From contig CM003411.1 in assembly GCA_000331325.2 (NCBI GenBank), positions 1 through 64,000 of the forward strand: a stretch of DNA of 64,000 nucleotides, in the 5' to 3' direction. Of this stretch, positions 48,646 through 58,459 are shown piece by piece. The notes beneath the pieces were generated by a model. That model had not been told where the DNA came from. It saw nothing but the letters and a program-made list of their open reading frames with translations, and searched no databases. Made by a program: the position numbers and the translations under genes. The stretch's first letter is position 1, and each line of letters begins with the position of its first letter. Origin of the DNA: Crithidia fasciculata. Lineage: Eukaryota; Euglenozoa; Kinetoplastea; Trypanosomatida; Trypanosomatidae.

Positions 48646-51600
48646 GAGCTGAAACAGCGGATGCTGTGATATGCACTGCGCAAAGGCACCAGCACAGCCG
48701 CACACATACCTACACATACCCACAGCCACACTCGCTCCTCTTCTCACTTCGGTAAATGCTCTCACGGCAGCGGGGAACAACAGCAAACACGTAGCTGTAT
48801 GAGCTGAGGGAGAGGAGAGTGAGAGTCGGTGGCTGCGAGCTGCACGAATATTTCTCAGGCAAAAGCCCCCGCCATCGTTTTCAGCTGTCCGTGCTAGTTT
48901 TTCCTTCTTTCTTTTTCCCTTTTTCTGTTATTTTCTCCACCAATTACCCGTCGAGCCTTTTTTTCCCCAGTGACTCGACACCGACACGTTCTTTTTTTTC
49001 TTTGCCTCTTTTTGTCCCTCTTCTCTCTCGTATTATGCTTGCACACCGTTCCATAGAAATATTACTGTTTTTTCATCGTCTTCTCTCTTCAGTTCTTTTT
49101 TTTTTCTGGTTCTCCTCCTCCTGCTTGCTGCTCTCAGCGTGTGTACTCGCGCATCTATACCGGCGCGCGCACACCTGATTTCTGGTGCGCATACACGGCG
49201 TACACATACCGAATCGGTTTCTGACTTGTTGCTTAAAAAAAAAAAAACGTCTGCAGCGCTCTTCCGGCGTTGCTGGGTTGTTTCTTGGTTCTCGTTGGCG
49301 AGGAGATGCCTTCTTTCCCTGGTATCTCCTCAGCATCATCCTTCTCCTCTTCATGTACCTGTCTTCAGTTTTCTCTCTTTCTCTCTTTCGGAGATGCGTT
49401 CCAAACAATGCACTCTTTTTTTTTTTCTAATCCTCTATTTCTTTCTCCTTCTTCCGTCATGTTGTGCGGTGATTACCTCTCGTCACTTTCGTGTGTGAGG
49501 GGAGGCCGGACATCTTTGTGGCGAGTGTTGCGTTTCCGCAGCTGTGTGCTCGTGTTGCGTCGACGCGGTTTCTGCTTGTACGTGCGCTTTTCCAATAAAT
49601 AACAGCCGCACAAACAGAAAACCCAGCAAAAAGTAGTTTTCTTTGCTTTTTTTTTTCCTCTCACGTCACGTATGGAGAAGTGTGAGTATTGTCTGAGCAG
49701 TGTGACGACACAACACACCACCTCTTCTTCCTCTTTTCTGCTTCTTTTGTTTTGCATTGTAGAGTGTGGAGGGCTGATGCCGCTTTAATGGACGGCTTGA
49801 ACGCGTGCTTCGCCACCATTTGTCTTATTATTATTATTCATTTGCTGATTTTCGCACATCTCTTCCCCCCCTTGGCTTTCCTCTGGTGCACCATCTTCCT
49901 GTAGCGACGCCTTTTTTTTCCCCCTTCTCCTCTTCTTTTTGTTCCCCTTCTCTTTCGCTTGTTTGACGTTACAGTACGCGGATGTATGCCCAGGGTTTTT
50001 TTCCTCTCTTCTTCTTGCTCTTTTGCCAGGAAGTACACGTTGTCTGTACTCCTTTGGGCTGTTCCTCTTTGACCGGCCACTCTCCCTCAGCTGCGTTTCG
50101 ACGCCTGGAGAGATGAATTGCCGTCGCTGCCGTCTCTCCTCCTTCATTCCTTCTGCTTTCATAGACAACTGTTTTCTTCTCTTTATTCTCTCCCTTATGT
50201 ATCATTGGCCAACTTTTGCGCGTGCATTTCATTTTCCTGTTGCCCCTCGAAGCTTTTCGGCCGCAGTTGTGCGCGAGGGTGTGATAGCACCACTCTTCCT
50301 CCTCCTCTCTTTCTTCTCTTCCCGTCGTTGTCACTTCCCTGCTGCTGTGTCCACGCAGGCCATCGAACCGAACACAGCAATCAGTTTCTCTGCTCCCCCT
50401 CCAAGGGGCGTGGCGGCTGAGCGACGATCTTCTTGTTTCCCCCTTTCCCTCTCTTGTTTCCTTCTTTCCGTTTTCCCCGCATCTTCTCGCTTTTGATTCT
50501 ACTCCTCTTCTTTTTCCTCGTTAAACTTTTTTCTTTCTTTTATTTGGGTCCGCTGATGTATAGTGAGTGAACAATATTTTTTTAAAAATTTGTCTGCTTA
50601 AATGAAGCCGAGGGAGGGGGAAATAGTGTATTTCCAGAACAAAACTATTTCCTTTTTTGCTCTCCGCGTTGTGCATGCGTGAGTGCTTCGGACGGGAAAG
50701 GAAGGATGCGGCAGCGCACAACGTGTAGAGGTCGGCGCGGTGTTTCAACTTTTTTTTCTTCATTCTTGACTTCCGTTCGACTTCTTTTTTTTCCCCTTCT
50801 CTTTTCAAGTGCCGTACGCTCAGGATGCGACGTGGGCGGCGCACCGTGCCGCACGGGAGACTGAGAGGAGAAGAGGAAGAAAAGCAGTCGACGGGCCGCA
50901 AAGACGTTGAAGCAGCGCCCGTTCTACACACACACACACCCCCAACTCCACGCAGAAGCCGCGTAGCATCTTATACCACTATTTGAAAAAACATTTTAAG
51001 AGAGAATTTAATAGCGCAGCGAACCTGATCTCCTCTACGACAGCAAATGTCTCTTTAAATAATGGAGGGAGAACAGTGAATGTGCGAGATTTAATGGAAA
51101 AAAATACAGAAGAATAAGTGGACGTGGTATTTCAAACGAGCACCACATCTTGTAAGGGACTACTGTGTGTGTTGCCTTATACTGTAAAAGACACTCACAG
51201 CACCCTCTTATACTTTCCCCCCTTTTCTTTTATTTTTATTATGATTATTATTATTATATTTGAGCGACACCCTATATACCTCACCTCTTCTCTCTCTCTC
51301 TTTATGGAACTCTCCGCCAAATAAACCTTTTTGCTGTACATCGGCGGCTTTTCGATTGCTGTCTGTTTTCTTCTCTTTTTTTTTTCCATTATTCTCCCGC
51401 TCCTGTTTGTGTATGTGTGTGATTGTGTGCGTGAGTGTGTGAATGTTGCTGTAGCGCTCTTTTGTTTGCGCACCTCTTGCTTCACTGGCCTTTTTTCTTC
51501 TCTCTTTTTTTTTTCTTACGGTGCTCGTCGTGCAGTTCGGAGTGGGTGTATTTAGTACCCTCCATGATTTTTCAGCAGCAAACGCACGATTCAACAGCCA

Positions 51601-52826
51601 GCGAGCCGACACAAACACACACCACGCTCGACCAAACAGAAAAGAATACTTGCACTTGCAGGGCTTTCTCTTTTTTCTATTCCTTTTACCTTTTATTTTA
51701 GTTTCTGTTCTTGTCAAGAAGAATATATATCTATTTATGCTGCGTAACTGGTACTACTAGCGTCTTTTTTTTTTCCCCTCTTCTCTAAGTAGTCTTATGT
51801 GGTGTTGTTGTGTACCGTGGTAAAGTTCTTTTTTTCCATCTTCTTTCTGGTGGTGGCGCCTACGCGGTGAGTGATCTCAATTGCGCTCACCGCGAATTCT
51901 TCCCTAAACCTCCTCGTATTTCGTTAAGAGTTAAGCGCAACAAAAACATCGGCGAAATAAAAAAGAAGAGATTACATACGATGCAATTGAAAGATGTTTC
52001 CGAAGAAGGGGGTGTGAAATCTCACTGTAGCGGAAAAGGGCGAATCGGACCGCTCTCACCGCACAATCGCGTAAACCCAAAAGAGATTAGAAAAGGTGTG
52101 AAGGCTGCTTGACTTTTTTATTTTTCCTCTCGCTCGTGTGCGCTGCCATGCAGAAATGCGTGCGATACGCCGGTGCGTCGCTTACAAGGAGCTTTCAGAG
52201 TGAAGCTTGTAGTGTGCTGTAAAGAGAAATTGAATAACAGCTGATGAGCACAGCAGAGGAACTGCAGGACTCCCTGTCGCAATGTGCCGCACCACGCACG
52301 TGTGTGTTCATCGACACCTTCACCGGATGACGCTGCCCAATTTTCAGCCTTCTCTCTTCTTTCATCTCTTTCATCTCCTTCTTCCTTCTGCACTCACGCT
52401 CTCGCTGGTGCTGGTGCTGGTGCTTGCCCGTACCCACTCACACTTCAACCACTACAACAATAAAGCACAGCTGCCTTCCACACAGCGCGTGACTTGCGTT
52501 CTCCTCGTAAAGTGAAATCTATTTTTTTATTTACGGTTATCGTCTCTTTTTCCATTCATTTTTTTCTCCTGTCTGTGAAGTTGTGTCCGTCTTTGGCAAA
52601 GTATTGGTGTGGCTCCATCTTCTTTTTCTTTCTCTTGAACGTCGAGAAAGATTAAGAGGAGACGGCGTTGCAGCCAACCGTCTGCTCGAAATTGTTTTCA
52701 TCTTTTTTTTTTTACTGTACACGAGGACATTCTCGTCGCTTTTTTTTTGATTGGGCAGCGAAGCCTATTTCTCTCTGATACGCAGCACAAGCATCGTCAA
52801 CCACACAAACCCCCCAAAAAAAGAAA
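48646..52826. other. 4.2-kb gene-free interval inside the + strand array
   Basis: No supported gene. The sequence is dominated by T/C tracts, A/T-rich triplet runs (ATT repeats at 49827-49840 and 51241-51259) and low-complexity ORFs. It probably holds a very long 3'UTR of the PSP1 gene, plus splice signals for the next gene at AG 52757-52758 or 52793-52794. It is as long as the divergent strand switch, but flanking genes point the same way. I saw no tRNA or rRNA gene. Confidence 0.5.
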
Positions 52827-55175
52827 ATGGGGCGTGAGACGCACGTGTTGCGCTTCAAGGTGGTGTCGGTGGAGTGCTCCTCGCTGCCGAATGGCCAGCA
52901 GTACACCATCATGTACCAGCGCGGCGACACCAACCGCTCCACCCCGTGCTACACCGCCCAGAACGGCGTTATCAACTTCTCGGCGATGCCGGAGGGCGCT
53001 GCTGTCGTGCACTTCAAGTCCGGCCACAGCGGCACCCGCTTCGCTGCCAAGTACATTCGCTTCATGATCGAGGAGTACACCCGCGGCATGCCGCGCCGTC
53101 TCGTCGGTGAGACAGAGGTGGACGTGACGCAGGTGTTGAAGGGCTACGCGAACGCCGGCTCCGGTGTCTTGACGGTTGTCTTCCGGCTCTACGGCACGAC
53201 GGCGAAGATGAAGGTGGCGGTGCTCGCCTACCCCGACCACTCCCCGCCGCTCTCCTTCGACGGCCTGATCGACCCGGCCGACGTGGCCGCCGGCGCTCCC
53301 GAGCCGCCACCGACGGTGAAGGTGATGAACCGCGGGGAGGCCATGATGATCCTGATGGGCCTCGAGACACTGCTGGAGCGGCAGCGTGCGATGGAGGCAG
53401 CGGGGCAGAAGGCGCCGCAATCGCGCGAGGAGAAGAAGCTGGCGGAGCTGGAGGAGCGCCGCAAGGCCCTCGTCGGCTCGGAGGGGTTAGCGGCAGAAGT
53501 CGTCAAGACGCGGTGCGAGGAGGTGGTTGGCGTGCAGTTCACCGCCCTCGCCCGCCGCTGCCGCAACAACTTCATCGGTCAGACGGCGGCCTACCTGCGC
53601 GAGATGGCGCTGCGCAGCGGTGAGGAGTTCGCCGCCGACGACGGTGGCCGCGAGGACGACGGCACCACGCAGGAGCAGCTGAACCGCGTGAACCGCAGCA
53701 TCGAGGAGGTGGAGGCGCAGCTGGCAAAGCTGGAGGAGGAGCAGATCGCTCTCGGCCGCATCCAGCACAAGGTCGACGTCACGCAGGAGCTGTGTGCGAA
53801 CCTCGACAAGGTCAGCGCTCTCGACGCCAAGCTGAAGTTACTCGAGCAGTCGCGTGACGCGCTGGCGGTGGCGGTGCAGCGGCAGGCGGCGCGGAAGGAC
53901 ACGGAGCTGTCGCGGGAGGTGGCAGCCATCAAGTCGAGAATTGCCACGCTGGAGGGGGAGCAGCAGCAGATGCGAAGCAAGATCACACACATGGTCTCCG
54001 TCGCCTCTGGACACGTGGTGAAGTGGGCCCGCAGCAAGAACCCGCCGGAGCCGGAGCTGTCGTCGCTGGGGAAGCGGTCGGCGCTCTACAAACCAGGCGG
54101 CGCCGGCAACACCAACGCCTCGCCACGCAACACCGTCGACGACCTCTTCAGCGACGCGGGCAAGCCGGAGCGGTCGAAGGAGTCACAGATGCTGGACGAC
54201 GTGCAGCGGCGGCAGGTGATGACGGCGCTAAAGGGTCTCTCCGCCTCCGCCCCGCCAGCGACGGCGCACTCGCCGACGTCGGCCTCGTCGAGCTCGGGGC
54301 ACCGCACGCCACGCGACCTCTTCTCTGGACAGGAGGGGCTGCCCACCATGGGAGACTTCAGCTCCGCCGTGAAGCCGCAGCAGCAGCAGCAGCAGAAGGA
54401 GGCACCGCAGCAGAAGAAGGGGGCCGCTGATGCCCCGTCGGCGGCGGCGGCGAAGCCGGCGGTGCGCGAGGACCCGCTCAAGCCGCAGGGGCTCGGCATG
54501 GACATGTTCTCCGCCCCTCCGCCGTCCGCCGCCGCCAGCGAGCCGCGCGGGATGCCGTCGATGAACGACTTTGGCCGCTCCGCCTTCACGAGTGCGCCGG
54601 CCGAGGTGCAGCCGATGTTCGATCTCAGCGCCATGGGCCAGTCCACCGCCTCACGTGGCAACGCCGGTGGCATGCAGGACGCCAGCCCCGGCTTCGTCCT
54701 GGAGCCGCAGCGGCCAGAGCCCACCTTCTCCTCCCCCGCCGCCCCACCGGCCGTCTCCGTCACGCCCGCCTACAACAAGAAGGACGACCCCTACTACGAC
54801 GACATCGATGACTTCACGGTGGGGGCCGCCGCCAACGACACGAACCCGTACGCCTCGGTCGACTTCGGCAGCGGCTTCGGTGGCTTTGGTGGCAGTGGGG
54901 ACGGCGCCGGTGGTGCGTCATCGCCGCTGCGTCCTGCGGCAGCGTCGGCGAGTCCGTCAGCGGCGTACACCGCACCGCGTCCAACTTTTGACTTCGGCCC
55001 GGCGAGTGGCGGCTTCGGCGGAGACACGACGACGACGTCAGCGGCTGCCGGCCCGCCTGCCTTCTCCTTTGGCGGCGGTGACGAGCCGTCGCAGACGACG
55101 CGGGACACGAGCGGCACCGACAACAACCCGTACAGCGGGATCAGCAACTTGCCCACCTACAATTTTGGTAGCTGA
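52827..55175 (+). CDS. C2-like/coiled-coil protein with DLF and NPY motifs, possible clathrin accessory factor
   Basis: A 782-residue soluble protein. Residues 1-145 look like an N-terminal C2-type (NT-C2/EEIG1-like) domain: HVLRFKVVSVECSSLPNG, beta strands, and VGETEVDVTQVLKGY. A helical region follows, with a strong coiled coil at about 285-400 (EEVEAQLAKLEEEQ, LDAKLKLLEQSRD). The remaining ~370 residues are disordered and carry endocytic-type short motifs: DLF at 439-441 and 497-499, several DF/MF pairs, NPYASVDF and NPYSG near the end, plus a short Gln run. DLF and NPx motifs bind clathrin adaptors and EH domains in other eukaryotes, and lineage-specific clathrin-associated proteins exist in trypanosomes. 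That role is inference here. Start is ATG 52827; no alternative is nearby. Confidence 0.75.
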   Translation: MGRETHVLRFKVVSVECSSLPNGQQYTIMYQRGDTNRSTPCYTAQNGVINFSAMPEGAAVVHFKSGHSGTRFAAKYIRFMIEEYTRGMPRRLVGETEVDVTQVLKGYANAGSGVLTVVFRLYGTTAKMKVAVLAYPDHSPPLSFDGLIDPADVAAGAPEPPPTVKVMNRGEAMMILMGLETLLERQRAMEAAGQKAPQSREEKKLAELEERRKALVGSEGLAAEVVKTRCEEVVGVQFTALARRCRNNFIGQTAAYLREMALRSGEEFAADDGGREDDGTTQEQLNRVNRSIEEVEAQLAKLEEEQIALGRIQHKVDVTQELCANLDKVSALDAKLKLLEQSRDALAVAVQRQAARKDTELSREVAAIKSRIATLEGEQQQMRSKITHMVSVASGHVVKWARSKNPPEPELSSLGKRSALYKPGGAGNTNASPRNTVDDLFSDAGKPERSKESQMLDDVQRRQVMTALKGLSASAPPATAHSPTSASSSSGHRTPRDLFSGQEGLPTMGDFSSAVKPQQQQQQKEAPQQKKGAADAPSAAAAKPAVREDPLKPQGLGMDMFSAPPPSAAASEPRGMPSMNDFGRSAFTSAPAEVQPMFDLSAMGQSTASRGNAGGMQDASPGFVLEPQRPEPTFSSPAAPPAVSVTPAYNKKDDPYYDDIDDFTVGAAANDTNPYASVDFGSGFGGFGGSGDGAGGASSPLRPAAASASPSAAYTAPRPTFDFGPASGGFGGDTTTTSAAAGPPAFSFGGGDEPSQTTRDTSGTDNNPYSGISNLPTYNFGS

Positions 55176-56128
55176 AAGCTGTGCCGCTTGCACGTTGCTC
55201 TTCTTTCTTTCTATTGCGTTACCCTCTTGTTCATTTTCTGTTGCTTTGTTTTTCGTTTCGCTGTTCAAATTGTCCCTTGAGGAATTTTGTTTTCTCTTTT
55301 GCTTGACCCTTTCTTTCATCTTCGCTTTTTTGTTGCTGTCGACGCGTAGTCTTCTTTTTCTCTTCATTTTCTTTAGTGCCTCACTTATCTTCGCTTTTCT
55401 TGTTTGTGTTTCCCTCCTGTACCGCGATGGCTTCGCATCCACTCGAAGAATATAATTAAAAAATTAGAGCATGTGTTGTCCCGCGTGTTTCCCGCCGACT
55501 TTCTCAAGCGGTGTACGCACAGGTGGGTGTGAGCTCACGAGTGGTCGCACGACTTGTCTCCCCTGCAGCTATTCAATGCCTTCGCACCCCGCAGCGGCGC
55601 TGCGGAGAGGAGGCCACACAGTCCAGCCCCGCCTGCGTGGAGAAGAGTCATGCGGCGTAGACAGCCAGAGGCAATAGATACTCTTCTTGCCAGTACATCG
55701 TGTGTGTGTGGTCCGTGTTAGCGAGCGTACTCTTGTGGTTCGGCAACAAGCGCTTTAAACCCACTCATCAACGCTTTCACTGACATCATCTTCCATCGCC
55801 TTCTATTCTCTTCTTCTCTTCCTCATCTCTTTCTTCGGTGATCGCCACAAGGGGAGCAGCGGTGTTGTCGACGTTGCGGAACGACAGTCAACGTCTCATC
55901 TGCTTTCTTTCTTCAAACGATTTACTTTGCTGCCCCCGTTGCGGTGCGTCCTGCAGCGCACGCCACCTTTCTTTGCTTTTTATTTCTTTTTTCCAACGCC
56001 TCTTTTCCTGTGTTTCCTAGAGCTCACACACGCACAAACTCACAAGCAAAGCAGAAGGCGTTCCTCTCTCCACCCGCGGTTATCGCACATTAATTTTCCC
56101 CTTCCTCTCTCTCTCTCTCTGAGTGCCG
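55176..56128 (+). other. Intergenic with splice acceptors for the DEAD-box-like gene
   Basis: No gene. Two candidate acceptors: AG 56019-56020 after a T-rich tract, giving a 108-base leader, or AG 56122-56123 after a CT repeat, giving a 5-base leader. Confidence 0.55.
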
Positions 56129-58459
56129 ATGCAGCAGCGTGTTCGGCTGTGCCTGCAGACGGCCGCGCTGCGCCGCCCGCGCTACATCGCCACCACCACC
56201 GCCACCCCGCATCGCACCTTCGTGGACGCTCCTCTGCCCGATGAAGCCCTCCTGTCTGGCATGACGACCGGCAGCACCGCCCTCCCCTCCCTCTCCTCTA
56301 CCACCACACCGATGGGCGACCCGTCCTCGATTGCGGCAACAAACAATTACGTTTACCCGCTGGACCTGGCAAGCACAGACTTCAAGATGTACGGCGAGGC
56401 GACCGTCTTCGGCGCCGCAGACGACGGGCGCATCTTCTCCTCTGCGAAGGTGCAGAGTTACGACCCGGCCATCCTCTTCACCGACCTCCGCCTGCAGGAG
56501 GTGCGCAGCACACTCACCAACACGAACGGCGGCTTCGCCGGTGGCGTTGAGGACGACGAGGCCGCGGCGGCTGCGGAACAGGCGGCCGCCGCAACACGGC
56601 AGGCCGAGGATGAGGCGAACGACGCTGAGATGCGGTCGGGCCGCAATAAGCAGGTGGCCGGCGGTGCGGCGGCGATGGCGGCAGCGATGCTCGACTCGCG
56701 CCGCGCCGTCGACGGCATCGCCCTCGTGCCTGGACACCCGCTGCCGGTCGTGTTCCCGCGTCCCGACGGCCTCGCGCCGCCGCTGCGATTCGTGAAGAAG
56801 TTCGGCCCGGGCGGCGCACAGAAGATGAAGGCGGGCCGCCGTGTGCGCCAGGCGAAGGCCGAGGACGAGGCGGATGTGGACGGCACGATGTACGGCGAGG
56901 TGATGGAGAGCGACAAGCAGGTGGAGTCGACGAGTCTGCACCACAGCATCGTGTGGAAGGTGCAGGTGCTGGATGAGCACCACAAGCCGACGCCGGTAAA
57001 GTCCTTCCAACACTTCCGCGAGGCTGCTGACGTGCTGCCGCGGCGCGTCCTGCGCGGCCTCGAGGACTCGAACTTCTCGCGACCGACGCTGCTGCAGTCC
57101 GCCGCAATCCCGCAGCTGATGCGCGGCCGCGACGTGGTTGGCGTGGCGCCGAACGGCAGCGGCACCACCGTCGCGTACGCGGTGCCGTCGATCGCTGTCT
57201 TGGTGCGGCTGCGTGCGGCGGACGAGGGAAGCGACAAAACAGAGGCCGAGGCCACAACAAGCGAAGCCGGCGCGGCAACTCCTGGTGTTGTGGCACACCC
57301 GGTCGTGGTGGTCCTCTGCCCCACGCGCCAGACAGTGATGCGCACCGCCGCGATGTACCTCAGTCTCACCGATGCCGATGTCCGCGTCGTCGCTGCGTAT
57401 CGCGCCACCGACGACGAGGAGGCCAAGCAGATCACCGCGATCCAGAAGAAGAAGGGCTGTGACATACTTGTGTGCACTCCTGCGCGTCTGCATGCGCTGC
57501 TGCAGGACGGGGCGGTGGATGTCGATGGCACGCACGTGATGGCGGTGGACAAGACGAACGAGATATTGGACGCTGCTGCCACCCCTGACGGCGTGTCGAT
57601 GCGCGAGCACCTCGAGTACGTGCTGCGCCGCTTCAAGGACAACGGCGTCGCCCATCAGCTCTCTCTGTGGTGCAGCGAGGTGGTACCGGCGGTGGAGGCG
57701 ATGGTGCACCGTTACATGTCGCCGCTGACGGTGACGGTGATGGTGACGCGCGAGGAGCAGGCGAACGTCAACGTGCGGCAGATCCTTTACGCGCTGCCCA
57801 GCAAGGACGACCGAGTCAAGGCGATCCAGCGGCTCTACGACACACGCGTCATTCTGAAGCGCACTCAGGTGGTCGTCTTCTGTGCCTTCCGGGAGACAGC
57901 GGAGCAAATCGCCGCAGATCTCGTGCGGTCTCTCTCAGCGCCGTCGTCGATGGTGAAGTTCGTGCACAGTGGGCTGCGAACGCGGCGCCGCAACGAGGTG
58001 CTGAAGGCCTTCCAACGCGGCGACGTGCGCATTCTCGTTGGCACCGATGTCGCGATGAAGCGATTGGATGTCGACGACCTCGAGCACGTCATTCACTACG
58101 ACCTGCCTGCCTCCGTCGAGGCCTACGTGCAGCGCGTCAACCACGTCGGCCGGTCGGGGCGTCCAGGGACGTCGCACACGTTTCTCACCGCCGGCGACGG
58201 TCGTGTGCCGCTCATCGCGAAGTTCGTGGAGAAGCAGACGGGCCACGCCCTGAGCGGCGAGATACGCGACATGATTCGTGCGATTGAGTTGACCGGTGGG
58301 GAGGACAGCTGGGACACGCCCATCCTGCGCATGCACAACCACGCCGCGTCGAATATGCGGTGGCGGGTGCGGGGGCGGCGGGAGATGCGGCAGCAGGTCG
58401 AGTCCCTCGCTGGCTCGCAGGTGGAGTCGGACAAGAAGCCTCTCGCCCCGTCTCCTTAG
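56129..58459 (+). CDS. Degenerate DEAD-box helicase, probably mitochondrial
   Basis: A 776-residue protein. The N-terminus (MQQRVRLCLQTAALRRPRYI) is Arg-rich, without acidic residues, and reads as a mitochondrial presequence; a long Ala/Glu-rich spacer follows. The helicase core (about 290-690) keeps the DEAD-box fold but not the chemistry. The Q-motif region is present (FSRPTLLQSAAIP). Motif I is APNGSGTT (340-347; the nucleotide-binding Lys is Thr346). Motif Ia is PTRQT. Motif II is DKTN (474-477) instead of DEAD. Motif III is CSE instead of SAT. Motif V is KRLDV instead of RGLDI. Motif VI is NHVGRSGR instead of HRIGRTGR. It is therefore predicted not to hydrolyse ATP and to act as a structural RNA-binding factor, for example in mitoribosome or editing complexes; the latter is inference. 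The frame opens at a GTG six bases upstream; ATG 56129 is used. Confidence 0.85.
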   Translation: MQQRVRLCLQTAALRRPRYIATTTATPHRTFVDAPLPDEALLSGMTTGSTALPSLSSTTTPMGDPSSIAATNNYVYPLDLASTDFKMYGEATVFGAADDGRIFSSAKVQSYDPAILFTDLRLQEVRSTLTNTNGGFAGGVEDDEAAAAAEQAAAATRQAEDEANDAEMRSGRNKQVAGGAAAMAAAMLDSRRAVDGIALVPGHPLPVVFPRPDGLAPPLRFVKKFGPGGAQKMKAGRRVRQAKAEDEADVDGTMYGEVMESDKQVESTSLHHSIVWKVQVLDEHHKPTPVKSFQHFREAADVLPRRVLRGLEDSNFSRPTLLQSAAIPQLMRGRDVVGVAPNGSGTTVAYAVPSIAVLVRLRAADEGSDKTEAEATTSEAGAATPGVVAHPVVVVLCPTRQTVMRTAAMYLSLTDADVRVVAAYRATDDEEAKQITAIQKKKGCDILVCTPARLHALLQDGAVDVDGTHVMAVDKTNEILDAAATPDGVSMREHLEYVLRRFKDNGVAHQLSLWCSEVVPAVEAMVHRYMSPLTVTVMVTREEQANVNVRQILYALPSKDDRVKAIQRLYDTRVILKRTQVVVFCAFRETAEQIAADLVRSLSAPSSMVKFVHSGLRTRRRNEVLKAFQRGDVRILVGTDVAMKRLDVDDLEHVIHYDLPASVEAYVQRVNHVGRSGRPGTSHTFLTAGDGRVPLIAKFVEKQTGHALSGEIRDMIRAIELTGGEDSWDTPILRMHNHAASNMRWRVRGRREMRQQVESLAGSQVESDKKPLAPSP

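Noticed and set aside
49939-50496. 185-codon open frame in the long gap
   Set aside because: It comes from reading pyrimidine tracts (Phe/Ser/Leu/Pro-rich), has no GC3 bias typical of genes here, and has an opposite-strand counterpart of purine-tract type.
56090-57907. 605-codon open frame on the minus strand
   Set aside because: It is the antisense shadow of the GC-rich DEAD-box-like gene; its product is His/Arg-rich without any domain.
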